In this document: positions 29,043-41,228 of the stretch, in pieces
Numbering within the stretch: the stretch's first letter is position 1
Layout: each line of letters opens with the position of its first letter
DNA from: Brachyhypopomus gauderio
Lineage: Eukaryota; Chordata; Actinopteri; Gymnotiformes; Hypopomidae
NCBI RefSeq assembly: GCF_052324685.1
Contig: NC_135225.1
Location: 14,185,110-14,249,109, forward strand
Length of the DNA: 64,000 nt
Direction: 5' to 3'
The notes under the pieces: model-generated
Told to the model about the DNA's origin: nothing
What the model saw: the letters and a program-made list of their open reading frames with translations, nothing else
The model's database searches: none
Made by a program: the position numbers and the translations under genes

Positions 29043-29246
29043 TTAGAGAGGCTGCTGTATCGGTAGAGAGGCTGCTGTATCGGTAGAGAGGCTGCTGTAT
29101 CGATAGAGAGGCTGCTGTATCGATAGAGAGGCTGCTGTATCGATAGAGAGGCTGCTGTATTGATAGAGAGGCTGCTGTATTGGTAGTCAGGCTGTTGTTT
29201 AGATAGAGAGGCTGCTGTATTGATAGAGAGGCTGCTGTATCGATAG
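29043..29246. repeat. Minisatellite, 20-bp unit x about 10
   Basis: Unit tagagaggctgctgtatcga, ten copies head to tail. Copies differ mainly at the last three or four bases (cgg, cga, tga). The eighth copy is more diverged (tagtcaggctgttgtttaga). Confidence 0.95.
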
Positions 29247-30249
29247 CCTACTCCAGACTGACTTTACCAGCAGTGATCTATAGCAGAACAGTTTGCTGCT
29301 CCAACTTTTGCCTCAACCTTCAGGGTGTTCTTAAAGTTCTTTTCCCTGTGCTGACTATGTCAGCTGCAATACAGTACAAGTCACTCACCTTCTTCTTACT
29401 GAGTTTCTTGGCAGAACCTCCATGTCTGTTGTGTCATGCTGAGCAGTCAATGAGAATAATGGCATTGGCTTCAGCATACGTACAGGCAACATTGACAACT
29501 GCCCTGCTGTCCTGACATCCAGGTGTGTCTTGGGGAATGTTATTCTTAAGGTTTGAGCACCCTTTCCACTGCACCTATTCTGTAATGCTTAACTAAAGCA
29601 TTACATTAGTCTTTCCCATTCCTATTTATGTATCAAAGGGCATCTTTGCATATCCTGTATCAATGGTAATAAAAACGAGTCCACTTTGCCTTCTGCTTTG
29701 GTTGATCTGTTTGTTTGATGTGTTTGTTTTTTGATGTTTCTGTTTTTGAAGGAGAGGGTCATGTGATGGTGGTCAAGGCACGTGTTTCCCACCTGTAAGT
29801 TTGACACCTGGGTGGAGTTGTTGCCCTCCACCATCGCTACGTGCATTCCACAGGACAATTTTGACAGCATCACAGTGTCCAGCTTCTCGGTTCCTCTGGC
29901 TGAAATGTGACTGGTGATTTCTGCAGTCATTTCGTATGTCTGCAGTGCTCTCTGTGTATTCATGTCAAGCAGGAACAGGCTCATCAGTTATGTTGTCTGA
30001 CACAGACACTCTAGAAAGCAAACCTACTAATGTCATATCACATGTTTGGACTTACAAACCTGATTGCAACAGCCTTCCTTGTCTCTAATGAGTCATAAAC
30101 TTTATTGTAGACTAATAGTTATATATTATATTAATATTGATAAACAGAAGAAGCTGAATGGAATTTTACAGCAGCAGTAGTGATAACATATCCAAGGGTG
30201 TAGCCTCTGCATTTAAGTTCCTCTTTTTCTTATCTTTGTCATTGCTCAG
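29247..30249. other. Intergenic, no gene recognised
   Basis: A 120-codon minus-strand frame (29622-29984) and a plus-strand frame (29273-29515) are present but match nothing I recognise. They could be remnants of an old retroposed or mobile sequence. Confidence 0.4.
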
Positions 30250-30404
30250 CAGAGTCGGAGTGGCTAATCGGGAGATTCGGGAGGATTCTCGATGGGCCGG
30301 ATCATGTCAATCTCTAGTTTGGGCCGATTGGGAGGGAAAAATAATTTTGGGCCAGATTTGGGCATGAAACTCCTGGACTGAAAAAGGGGCTCACTCCGGC
30401 CCTG
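30250..30404. mobile_element. hAT-like MITE, 8-bp duplication TTGCTCAG
   Basis: 155-bp element with imperfect terminal inverted repeats: cagagtcggagtggc at the left, and an end whose complement is cagggccggagtgagc. Identical flanks TTGCTCAG lie at 30242-30249 and 30405-30412. An (AT)n tract begins three bases further on. Confidence 0.87.
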
Positions 30405-30413
30405 TTGCTCAGT

Positions 30414-31014
<601 letters not shown>

Positions 31015-31450
31015 CTTGATTTGGCAGACTGGACATGGTTTCTGCATGTATACAACATCAGTGTTCAGCCACTCATGTGTTAAAAGAATTGTGCAGATCG
31101 GCCAGATCCATGGATGCCTTCCCTGGCGTCTTACTTCAGGTTGTCCCTGAGATTTTCATGAGGATTCAAATATGGGGATTTTGCAGGACAGTCCAGGTGT
31201 GTGAATGTTCCTGAGTGTTCATCATGCCAGTGTGCCACATTTGCAGTCCTGTTCTGTTCCTTGGTAAGATGATGGGCAAAAGGCTGGTTGTCCAGCACCC
31301 CGTGGGTATTTATAGCTTGATCATTCTTGTGCATCTGCTGGAGCCTAAAGTCACTACAACCTTAAACACGCATGGTGACAAATTTTTGTCTGGTGAGTTT
31401 GTTAATGAGACAAAGTTTTTGGCTAAGGGTCCAATATTTATTTGAAAATA
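31015..31450 (-). pseudogene. Tc1-like transposase remnant
   Basis: A minus-strand frame at 31334-31131 ends in CPAKSPYLNPHENLRDNLK. This is a degraded form of the Tc1-type block around the last catalytic acid (family form PAxSPDLNPIENLW). The rest of the transposase and the terminal repeats are not recognisable. Confidence 0.6.
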
Positions 31451-32039
31451 AAATTTGCTAGCCACATCTTATGCCTATTGGAAAGGCAGACATGGATGAA
31501 AATTCAAAAAGCAGATGTAACATAATATTTTACAAGTTATATCCTTTATTAGTGTAGGCCATAAGTAACCAGAAATAACCCTGTCTCAGGTGCCTCTTAC
31601 ACCAAGATGACTACTGTTGCTAGAGTTATTATGACACTACCTCAGAAATTAACATTTTATTTGGGCCAAAACATTCAGTTAACTGACTGAAACAAAAATA
31701 TTTGTTTAATCATATTTATTTACCAATTTATTTCAAGACATGTAACTATAAAGTAAAAGTAATTTCTAACTTTGCTGGATTATTACACTGCCTTTATGAA
31801 ACTCAGTGCACATACACGGCACACATGGCTCTGTATCCTTGTGCTATACAAAGTCTTGAATGCTCCATGTTAGATATATTCCTTTAAGACCTGGTACAAC
31901 TTTAATCTTTCAGTTTTCATGTTTTATAAAAAGTCACAACAAGCTATCAGAAAATACATTTCAGTGCCTTAATATGGCTTGAGAACAGAACAGGCAGTGT
32001 TACAAACTGTGAATGAAAGTATACATTTCATGTACATAT
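31451..32039. other. Intergenic, nothing recognised
   Basis: AT-rich sequence without exon or repeat signals that I can defend. Confidence 0.5.
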
Positions 32040-32340
32040 TTATAAAGCACATTTAAAAACAGCATGACATCAACATGGACAAGTGCAGTGCAGTCAAATT
32101 AACCACAATCCTAAACAGAGCAATTAGACACAAAAATCTATTTAAACTCTCAACGAACGACACACAAAAGAGATAAACTGGTAATTAAATACGTGCAGCT
32201 GTCATACCAGGTTAAAAGACAAGTGATAAAAAGTGTTTTAAGATGAGATTTAAAAACAGATAATATGGGGGCAAGTCTAATGTAAAAGGAGCTCAGTCCA
32301 GAACTTGAGAGCTCAGTAGTCTGACAGCTTGTGGGTAATA
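32040..32340 (-). mobile_element. L2-like LINE 3' fragment
   Basis: Blocks tataaagcac, gttttaaga and gatttaaaaacaga follow the same order as the 3' part of the LINE at 62.85-63.1 kb. I read this as a truncated minus-strand relative of that element. It is non-coding. Confidence 0.5.
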
Positions 32341-33030
32341 ACTCATGAAAAAGTCCATGTGCTGGATGGGTGTGGTCCTTAATGTTGCTGTGTGATTTAC
32401 GTAGACACCGGTTGTGGTAGATGTCCTGGATGCTGGGGAGACTGTTACTGGGGATGTCACACTGCTACCGGTGATGTCACACTGATGTCCTCTGCCATTC
32501 ACATCACCCTCTGTGGTGCATTCCGGCTCTGAAAGGTGTGGTTTCCATACCACACTGTGCATCCCGGCAGCAGGCTCTCGATCCCCCTGTAGAAGTTTGT
32601 CAGGATTCTTATGTTCACATCATATTTTCTCAACCTTCTCAGGAAGTTGAGTTTTTATCACAGTGTCTGTGTGTAATGTCCAGGACAGATCCTCAGTGAT
32701 GTGAACGCCAAGGAACGTGAAACTGCTGACCTGCTCAACCTCCATATTGTTTATATAGATGGGCTAGTGCTGGTCCTCCTCGCTGTCTCCTGAAGTCCAC
32801 TATAATCTCCTTAGTTTGCTGATGTTTAGAGAGAGGCTGTTTTCCTAACTCCAGCTGCTCAGTGATTTCACCTCATCTCTAGGCACTCTCACTATTGTCT
32901 GTGATGAGGCCCAATATGGTGGTGTCATCAGCAAACTTGAAGATGACATTTGAGCTGTATCTAGTGGTGCAGTTGTACACAAAGAGGGAGTACAGGAATG
33001 GGCTGTGGTTACCTCTCTGAAGTGTACCAG
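32341..33030 (-). mobile_element. Degenerate LINE reverse-transcriptase fragment
   Basis: The minus-strand translation near 33000-32890 reads FLYSLFVYNC, then SSNVIFKFADDTTILGLI. FADD is the catalytic motif of non-LTR reverse transcriptases. Downstream blocks also fit this domain, but there are frameshifts. It is a dead copy. Confidence 0.7.
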
Positions 33031-33618
33031 TGCTACGTTTAGGGACTTAATGGTCTTGTATCATAATTGGCATTATTATGATAATTGCCTGGATAGTATA
33101 TTTCTGTGGTGAAAGCTTTTGCACAAAAAGGCATCAAATAGTATTAAGGACCAATATAATAGGAATGAAAGAGTCTTATAAAGAATGTTGTCCACTGCAT
33201 CTGAGACCTATATTTAAGTATAGTTAGCTTAAAGCCCACAAACAATTATTAAATTACAATAATAATTATGTAACAGTTAAATGAAAATGATTTAAAGATC
33301 CATACATTGTTCTTCATATTGAAAGCTTGATCCCAGAATCAGAATTTCAAAGATTCAAAGTACAGTAGTACTCAGTACAATGAAAACGGGTTTCTCAGTA
33401 CAATGAAATTCTTTTTTGCTGTCTACACAGGATGTAACAAAGTACAAAGTTACAAAAAATACTACTACTACTAATAATAAAAACATATATATAAAACACC
33501 CTGAAATAAAAATTATTTACAAGTTAGTTAGGCAGGTATAAAAAAAAGGTGCAACAAAGTGTAAACATACATGTGCAGTTGTATGTTTACCTGTAAACAG
33601 TCATGTGCAATTTAGGGC

Positions 33619-34533
33619 CAGTGATGGCTAAGTTACCTTGAGAAAGTAATCCGATTACTGACTACTGATTACTCCTTTTAAAAGTAACTTAGTTACGTTA
33701 CATATTACTTGATTTTAAAAGTAACTACGTTAGATTACAAGTTACTTTAGTAGTTACATTCAGCAGCAAAATAAATTTTTCCAATACTCACTTTATTGGA
33801 AGTGCATTTTTAACAGTAACAATGTATTGAAGCAGGTTCGGTAACCGAGGCAGAAACTGCTTAATCCAAAAATCCCGAGGAGGGAAACTTTATTGATAAC
33901 GCAACCCTGGCGCGCGGAGGCTCCGCCCCCCAGTGTCACTTAATTAAAGGGCAAGACTTGCCGTGAGGAGTAGGAGTCGCTACAGTATCTCCTGACATTA
34001 CGTTTGTGTAGCTGCGCGGTATTATTTGTAAATTTGTTTGTAAACGTAATACAAGCGAACTGGGGTGGGTTTCCCGAAACGTTCGTAGCGCCAAGTACTT
34101 CGTAACCTCGTATGAAGCTACGAACGTTTCGGGAAACCCACCCCTGTTCAGTCAGACAGCTTGTGAAACGAAATACCATTACAATTTCAAGCATTTTAAA
34201 GTAGGCGACGTTAGTCAAAATTCCAGCACTTTTCAAACGTGGAACACAAAGCAACATTAAAATTGGTCAGGTAAATGTTCCTTCCCCTGTTTTTGATGGG
34301 TGTTTCTTTATACTACCACATATCGTTACGGGAGGACACTGCAAAGAATGACTTGTACGTGCTCGCGCTCTCACAGGGTCGCGCGCAGCGTGCGAGTCGA
34401 GCGCTACGGTCAGACGCAAAAGTAGAACTGAGCCAAGAAGAAAGCAAAAATATATATTTTTACTAGGGAAAATATAAATAGTAACGCACAGTTATTTGGA
34501 TAACTACTAAGTAACGCGTTACTGACATCACTG
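33619..34533. mobile_element. hAT-like element, 8-bp duplication TTTAGGGC
   Basis: 915-bp element with terminal inverted repeats cagtgatg / catcactg. Identical flanks TTTAGGGC lie at 33611-33618 and 34534-34541. Subterminal sequence is full of gtaac/gttac repeats. It contains a perfect palindrome at 34062-34144. It has no transposase frame, so it would need a helper. Confidence 0.9.
34062..34144. repeat. Perfect inverted repeat, 28-bp arms
   Basis: The left arm at 34062-34089 starts ggggtgggtttcccgaaacg. Its exact reverse complement is at 34117-34144, separated by 27 bp. It lies inside the hAT element and may itself be a small palindromic insertion. No target duplication was resolved. Confidence 0.93.
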
Positions 34534-34640
34534 TTTAGGGCAAATATTGTGTGCAGGAGTGTGTGATTAATCAGATCAGCTGTTTAAGAGTCTGATAGCT
34601 GTTGGAAAGAAACCGCTGTTTGTCAAGGTATTGAATGATT

Positions 34641-35250
34641 CAGACATTACACACGTTAGCTTATTACTGCATGCCAGCAGACTGTGTTGCATAAACAATC
34701 TCAATGTCATATAAAAATGTTAAATAAAAATGTTCATTAAAAAAGTCAGTCTATGTAATTACTTAAAAGGATTTATAAAACCGGAAAGCATTTTTTTCTG
34801 TTAACGTGCAGCTTCCATTAGTCCTTGTTAGTCCTTCTTAGAGAAGCTGCATATGAATCTTCAAGCCAAACACTATGGTGCCCTATGGATATTCCTTGCC
34901 TGCTAGTGCACAGCTGTGGACTTGGTATATTGCATAAAATATCCTGCAATGTTTGTAGATACCATTAGAAGATGGCAAATCCCTGTAGTAGTGCTCTGTA
35001 TAGTGACGTATTTTGGAGTTGTTTTTTTGTGCAATTAAACTTTCACAAAGCCCCCTGTTGGTTTTGCTGGCACTGCAAATAAATATAATAATAAATAATA
35101 ATAATAACTACGTCCTTATTTCATGAAGAAAACTAGTATCTTAACATCAAAGCAATACGTTTTTAAATAAATGTATAGAACGTATTAAGATGTATTGAAT
35201 ACTTGTATTGATTTATTTCAATTATTTCTTTTTGTGCATAAATAAGACTT
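34641..35250. other. Intergenic, upstream of the nat8-like gene
   Basis: AT-rich DNA with simple ATA/AAT runs near 35080-35105. No exon seen. Confidence 0.5.
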
Positions 35251-35353
35251 TTATTTTGACGGGTCAATGGGAGTGTTGCTGTCCTGCTCCAGCAGGTAAC
35301 ATAAAGACTCGTAGCTACAACAGAGGACGCGAAGGATTGGATGATCAGGAAAG
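35251..35353 (+). other. Possible non-coding first exon of the nat8-like gene
   Basis: A more GC-balanced stretch ends caggaaag, followed by gttagt, a usable donor. The coding exon is preceded by an acceptor at 36142-36143 (tttgaag), four bases before the ATG. A 5' UTR intron of about 0.8 kb is therefore plausible. The exon start is a guess. Confidence 0.35.
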
Positions 35354-36146
35354 GTTAGTGGCTAAAATCTAATCCGTCACTTTAAAAAGAAGCAATCAGT
35401 ACTTGCAAAGTCATTTAAATGTCAGTCATTGTAAGACTAATGAGCCCATTACATTGTTTTTGTCGTATAGCTAGCAAAACAGACCAGTGTTTCCTTAGCT
35501 ATATAAAAAAGGCCGTATATAACTAAAAACGTTATAAACATTAGAAACTGCAAACTTCTATTTAATGGATCGCTTGTTAGCTAAACTAGATAACGTTAGG
35601 CAAACTAGTGAGAAAACGAAAAACAAATGTTTGAAATGTTCGCTGTTACGCGTACGATAATACAGCTATTTGTAACCTCCAACATATTTATAGTTCTTCA
35701 CAAGTAGATTGCTAGCCAGCAGTTCTGCTTTTAGATGACTAACGTTAAGAACAGGTTGAGTAACTTTTCCAGCTGCTAGGATATCCACCCATATATGACA
35801 ATATGACAAGGGCGAAACGAACAGATCAGCTGATGCGGTATTTTGACATAACTGGACTTTGCTGCTACCTACTGTTTGTTCTTATACGTCTGTAGCTGAA
35901 ATCTGACAAAGGGCGCCGTTTCTTTCTTTAGTACTGAATTTATCATTGGCTAATGTAACACGCCACATTTAATTAATCTTTGTGGAGACAACGTCGCAGT
36001 TTGTTGGGAATGCCACTATTTGGATTAGAGCTGTTCATGTGTTGGGCATCAGCCTTCTGTTTACCGTTGCAGTTTTAGCCTGCCCTCTTCAGTTCTCTTC
36101 ATAGATAGTTTAAAATTAAAATTTTTGTTGTTTTGGTTTGAAGGTC

Positions 36147-36815
36147 ATGGCTGAAGTGCAGATTCGTCGCTATGAGGATGATGATGAGGAGGATGTGAAG
36201 GACATCTTTACACTTGGTATGAGCGAGCATGTGCCATCCTCGTGCCTGCATGTGCTGAAGCAGCCATACACCCAGATGTTGCTGGTGTGTGTATTCTGCG
36301 CTCTGCTAGCTAGCTCCAAATCTCTTTTGCTGCCCATACTGGCGGTCACTCTACTCCTGGCCACAATCCGACAGGGGATCAGCTACTTGTTCTCTACCTA
36401 CATCCAGACCTCCCTGCACATGGACCTCGACCACATCCGGCAGACCTACCTGGAGACACCCAATGCCTGCTTCTGGGTGGCGGAGAACCAGGGTCAGGTG
36501 GTGGGCACGGTGGCATGTCTCCCTGCAGAACGGAACAAAGGCTGCCTGGAGCTGAAACGGATGTCGGTGAAACTCTCCCACAGACGGCAGGGCATTGCAA
36601 AAGCTTTGTGTAACACTGTGGCGGACTTTGCCCGGGAAAGGGGCTATCCGGCCGTGGTGCTCTACACCTCCGTCGTCCAGACCGACGCTCAAAAGCTCTA
36701 TGAGCGTGTGGGCTACAAGAAGGTCAGAGAGTTTGTCATTCCAGAACTGGTTGCCAGGATCACCAGCTTCACATTGATTGAGTACAGGCTTGACCTGCTG
36801 CGGTCAGAATGCTGA
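36147..36815 (+). CDS. NAT8/camello-like GNAT N-acetyltransferase
   Basis: A 222-residue protein in one uninterrupted exon. The start at 36147 is the first in-frame ATG and lies four bases after a likely 3' splice site. A hydrophobic double-span hairpin at residues 44-74 should anchor it in the ER membrane, as in NAT8 and NAT8L. FWVAENQGQVVG (109-120) and RRQGIAKAL (146-154) form the GNAT core; R-x-x-G-x-A binds acetyl-CoA. KLYERVGYKK is the conserved C-terminal GNAT strand region. NAT8 acetylates cysteine S-conjugates, related proteins acetylate lysines in the ER, and NAT8L makes N-acetylaspartate. The sequence resembles both groups, so I give no symbol and no substrate. In human the NAT8 cluster and DCTN1 both lie on 2p13, consistent with the neighbour here. 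An acidic run (DDDEED) near the N-terminus is unusual. Confidence 0.88.
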   Translation: MAEVQIRRYEDDDEEDVKDIFTLGMSEHVPSSCLHVLKQPYTQMLLVCVFCALLASSKSLLLPILAVTLLLATIRQGISYLFSTYIQTSLHMDLDHIRQTYLETPNACFWVAENQGQVVGTVACLPAERNKGCLELKRMSVKLSHRRQGIAKALCNTVADFARERGYPAVVLYTSVVQTDAQKLYERVGYKKVREFVIPELVARITSFTLIEYRLDLLRSEC

Positions 36816-37610
36816 ATGGAAACCTACCTACGTTCCGGGTTCTACTCCATCTGCTCATTCTGCTATTTTTGAATAACCTAAATGTAGAGCCTATAGACAA
36901 CCACACCCTTTAAGTATTGGGACAGCCAAATCAGTAATTATTTTTGAATGTGTACTGTTGGGGTTAAAAATAAAAAGATAATTATGAATCCAAATTGTGG
37001 AATGTAAGCTGAAAAACCAAACGTACATGTTCATGGCTTTTTTCATGTTTGAAGCTAGTGCAGCTGAAAGCATTTAATTAATGAAAACAATTATCATACA
37101 TCAGAGATCATACAATATTCTCCCTCAATGTGGTGAGAGTGTTATTGTCGTAGTTTTTAAATTCCTTTAGCTGCGTATACACCCTTTAAGGGGAAGAGTC
37201 TCCTGATGAGTGTATAGACATGCTAAACACGCTTCGCTGGCTTCTTTGAAAATTGTAAGGGAACATGATGTTTTGTCCATTTAATGTGATTAAAAACAAT
37301 CTTTTGTGAGTAGTAACAGTAATGGCAGGTTTCTGTGATGGACGTTGTGTAAATGTTCCACTGACCCATAGCGTACAGATGAACATGCCTTTGAATGAGC
37401 TTTTCTGTATGTAGAATTGATGCATCACTGTTCCTGTAATTACAGTTGACTTTGCGCTACTTCTGTTTTAACTGTTATTACTTCAGACATTGTCCCAGCT
37501 CCATTTTGATTGGAGCTCAGTAGCTATTTGCACACATGAGTAAGACTAGTAAGGTCATGTGATATAATACTGGAAATATCAAGCTTCAAATAAAGATGAA
37601 ATGTATCAGT
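36816..37610 (+). other. nat8-like 3' UTR
   Basis: Follows the TGA at 36813-36815. AATAAA is at 37589-37594, and an earlier candidate lies near 36969. The real end could be either. Confidence 0.5.
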
Positions 37611-38709
37611 TCAGGTGATAAAGCCTTCTGAGTACTTAATACTCAGCACTACTTTAAAAGGAGGATTAAATGATTAAAAGGAGCGCTAGGTAAGACTAGG
37701 TTAGCCTAGATCGACACTATTAGACTAGATTAGCCTAAATCGACACTATTAGACTAGATAGACTGTGGGTTCTTTTTAATATTCTAATTGATGCCTTCTC
37801 AACTTCATCTTACATCCTTCAGCCTGTGACATTTGATTTGATTAAAGGCCAACATGATTAATATAATATCCATTTATTAAATTATATGAGAAGAACTGAG
37901 GGAATATATGAATCTGTGGTCTTTATAAACACTAATTCAAAGCTGCATCCATGCATCAACATTAAGAACATATATTAACAATTATGGAAGCAAATGCAAC
38001 AAGTTTGAAGATTACACTAAGATGGTTGGGTATTACTTGAATTTTTACACAGTCTGAGTTAATAGCAAACACCACGTTAAACTGAACTTATTCCTGGGGG
38101 AAGAGAAATATATGTCACCATTTGTCAATAGGTGGCACTATGAACCTATGACATTTTGAGCCACAGGATGTCATGCAGCCCAAGCCCAGGAAGTCCGATT
38201 TTCAGAATCCCCCACGGCATCAAAACCTACCTCTAATAATCAGACTCCTATATATACCTGGACTTCATAGTAACTTTGTGAAGTATTGCCTATACCTTGT
38301 TTGAAACCATAACCCAAACTCAAACCCTGCAAAGGCAGGCTATACTATGGACAGGTCGTCTGTGCTCCACACAGGATGGTCCAGACCAGACCGTCGAACC
38401 AAGATGGTGCTAACCACCACACCACTTCGTAAAGTATGTAGCAACATGGAGGTGTTCCAGTGCTACTGGAACAAAAGGCAGGGGGTAGGAGTATTTCTTG
38501 GCGATGGATGTGTTGCATTGCTCCTGGTGTGGTTGGTATGATGATGTCGTGGACCTTTTAACCGTAATTGTGAGCAAGAACAGTCAACAGCAGTTGGGTA
38601 TGGTATCCAAATAACGTACAAAGTTTGTTAAAGACAAAAAATAGATCAATCCAGAGAACTCTGTTACACACACTCAAGCGTTTGCAAGAGAGAGCTGCCC
38701 CCCTTCTCA
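37611..38709. other. Intergenic with a short tandem duplication
   Basis: A 29-bp unit beginning gactaggttagcctagatcg is repeated about 2.3 times at 37693-37760. No gene recognised in the rest. Confidence 0.5.
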
Positions 38710-38869
38710 CAGACCATAGTTTTTTTTTTTTTTTTTTTTAATTCTTTATTTTGTGACAAACATATGTTATCTTAGTATACATCATCAAAGTCAATGTTGT
38801 CACTTAGAACATTTTGTGCATTTATAAGATTATGGAAAACAAAAAATAAAAAATAAAAATAAGCACACC

Positions 38870-38911
<42 letters not shown>

Positions 38912-39111
38912 GCATACACATACATTCACATGCATACATATACACGTGCATACATACATACAAACAAATAATCAGTCACATGTCTGGCAGGTGATAATTT
39001 TACCTTAATACTCGAGCATGGGAAAAAACTTCTAATTACATAATTAATATGAACAAACACTGATGTCTACTCACTAGTTATTTCAACAAAATGTGGTCAG
39101 ACCATAGTTTT
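38710..39111 (-). mobile_element. Retroposed insert with poly(A) and 13-bp duplication
   Basis: cagaccatagttt occurs at 38710-38722 and again at 39098-39110. Immediately inside the left copy is a T run (38720-38739), which on the minus strand is a poly(A) tail preceded by an AATAAA (complement near 38748). This is the signature of target-primed reverse transcription: a 5'-truncated LINE tail or a processed transcript. It contains an AT microsatellite (about 38874-38906). Its source is not recognised. Confidence 0.75.
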
Positions 39112-40370
39112 ATACTATTCTGCTACATGATTACATCATACTTCCGTGACATGAGTTAAGCATGAGGCTTACATGAACGGAGGTGATGGAGTGAGGTATC
39201 ACCCCATCACTCCTCCCCTGCCAGGGTCCTCGGGCCAAAGCCTACTTCTTCCTCCAGTTCGCCAGGCACGCCAGATATACTACCATTCTGACGCCAGACG
39301 CCCTTATCTACAGGCATGAGACCTTCAGGACTGTCTGCCTTCAACTCACGAGGAGAGAAACGAGAAAGAGCGAGACTACAGGCCTGTAGAGCATACTCTG
39401 ATCAACGTGTCCTAGGCCTGACATATGTTTAATATACCTTAATAAAGTTATTTATTTTTCACTTATTACTTATAGTGGGCAATACCCATATGAATACTGA
39501 TTAATATGATTACAGAAAGACCAAATATAAATTTTTCCCCGATAGTGATTATATCAGGTTGTGGACTTTTGATGGTGGTGGACTGTACAGAAAGTTAAGC
39601 CGTTTAAGCAATTTTTAAAATGCAAATAGAAGGCAATGTCATAAGTGGATCAGAAGATATGAGGGTTATGTAATTGAAGCCAAGCCAGACTCAATATTAC
39701 TTGATTTTCAGAAGCATTTATTGCCAACATTGTGATGGGCTTATTGATGGGAAGACAGCGTGTCTCTCTCTTATGTCTCGATAACATATGGTTCATGTGA
39801 GATCAATGGCCTTGTGAGATCAATGGCCTTGTGAGATCAATGGCCTTGCTCAGGTCTTGGGTATTTGGATTTACGTAATGAAAGATGTTTCAAGCAAGAC
39901 AATCATGTGCAATGGTAAGAACATACAGAACATTTCATTACTAGATCAAGAAGTAGTAATGAAATGTTTTCTTAGGCAATATGCCACAGTCTACTATGGT
40001 TCTTCAACATATAATAAATGTTTTTATTTCAATTATTGTTGTCTTGATTTGGTCTAAAATAACCTCAATCTAAAATGAACCCAGATTTCAAATAAAAGAC
40101 ACAAACAGAAGTTCCCAAAGCTTATACAAGCCTCGAATTTATCAGAGGGTATCAAAACTAAATTCTATCACATAAATAAAGAAACAAATACAATTTAGAC
40201 GTGTCAGAAAACCATACCTAGTTCACAGATTTTAGCAAATTGTAAATGCAGTTAATGTGCCACTGCATCTAAACTAAAATATAAAAATATCTTCATTATT
40301 TATACGTGTACCAATTACTCCGAGTGTAAGACATGATCTTTAGGGTGTGTCTTCTGCACGCCTCGTTTGC
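39112..40370. other. Intergenic, with a small tandem repeat
   Basis: tgtgagatcaatggcct is repeated three times at about 39796-39848. No gene recognised. Confidence 0.5.
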
Positions 40371-40507
40371 TGTCAGCGCTCCGCTCGTTTTGACAGACAA
40401 CGCCGGCTCTGACGTAGCCTACCTCAGGAAGTGGGCAAGCTGATTTATCCACATTATATTGGGATCAGCAGTTATTCCGGCACAGATCAATATACATCTG
40501 AAAAAAG
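40371..40507 (+). other. Candidate non-coding exon upstream of dctn1
   Basis: A GC-richer island in AT-rich surroundings ends ctgaaaaaag, followed by gtaagtt, an excellent donor. There is no open frame of note. It could be a distal 5' UTR exon of dctn1, whose first coding exon is 3 kb away, or of an unrecognised transcript. Confidence 0.3.
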
Positions 40508-41228
40508 GTAAGTTATTCAGCATTTCCTTAAATAAAAAGTAGCAACAGTTAAAGGCGTCAGGCCTTTAACGTGTCTATAATTTATTATTTTGAATAAGCT
40601 AGCTAAAGCTACACGTCCCGCATTAGGAATCGTCTGCTATAATCGTAGGCGGTGGCTGAACAGATTGATCGCCTCGCGGAGCAGCTCGTGCGGTCGCTTT
40701 TTCTTACGCTGTCCTGTTTGTAGAAATAGAAATATTTCGGCTTGGATTTTGAGTGCTATGAGGTTAGGCGAATTTTTGGACTGCACCAAATATCAGTATA
40801 GCAACTATAGTATTTTTTTAAACACTAGAGAAAGGAAAAGTAGGTTAATTAGCTTCCCTACTAACATTTTTCAATATAATTTACATTTATTTTTATCCTG
40901 TGAATATAACATGCAAAGCCATCCGTTGCCTTGAGAGGGCGTGGACGCACAACAAATGTTTGTGCCGATGTTAAAAAGGTTTACAGGGACTGTTTAGACA
41001 TGGACAACAGTACAAACAGTACAAAGTACAAACAAATTTAGTACAAACAAATTTAGACCTGCCTCGATATAAACTCACTCGATAAACAATTCTCTTTGTG
41101 ATCTTAATTGTTGTATCAACTGTTTACGCAGGGCAAACCGGTGAGATCCTCACCTGTGTTTTTGCATCACCAGTTTTTACTGTTACACATCTTTATGACG
41201 ACTCATATACAGCTTCTTTCTCCTCTTT

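Larger units (their letters stand above)
33350..34640 (-). mobile_element. LINE-derived fragment split by a hAT insertion
   Basis: Sequence at about 33350-33618 and 34542-34640 (including agtctgatagctgttggaaa) resembles the flank of the same kind of fish LINE as at 32.3-33.0 kb. It is interrupted by the hAT element at 33619-34533. Assignment is from memory of similar repeats. Confidence 0.4.

Noticed and set aside
29622-29984. 120-codon minus-strand frame downstream of slc39a8
   Set aside because: Exon-like composition but no recognised homology, and no partner exons found on the minus strand.
33940-34257. 105-codon minus-strand frame
   Set aside because: Lies inside a non-autonomous hAT element and spans the palindrome. 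No transposase motif.
36351-36692. Minus-strand frame of 113 codons over the nat8-like gene
   Set aside because: Antisense shadow of a well-supported GNAT coding exon.
40590-40934. 114-codon plus-strand frame upstream of dctn1
   Set aside because: Starts from a non-ATG codon, composition follows the local DNA, and no domain or homology is recognised.
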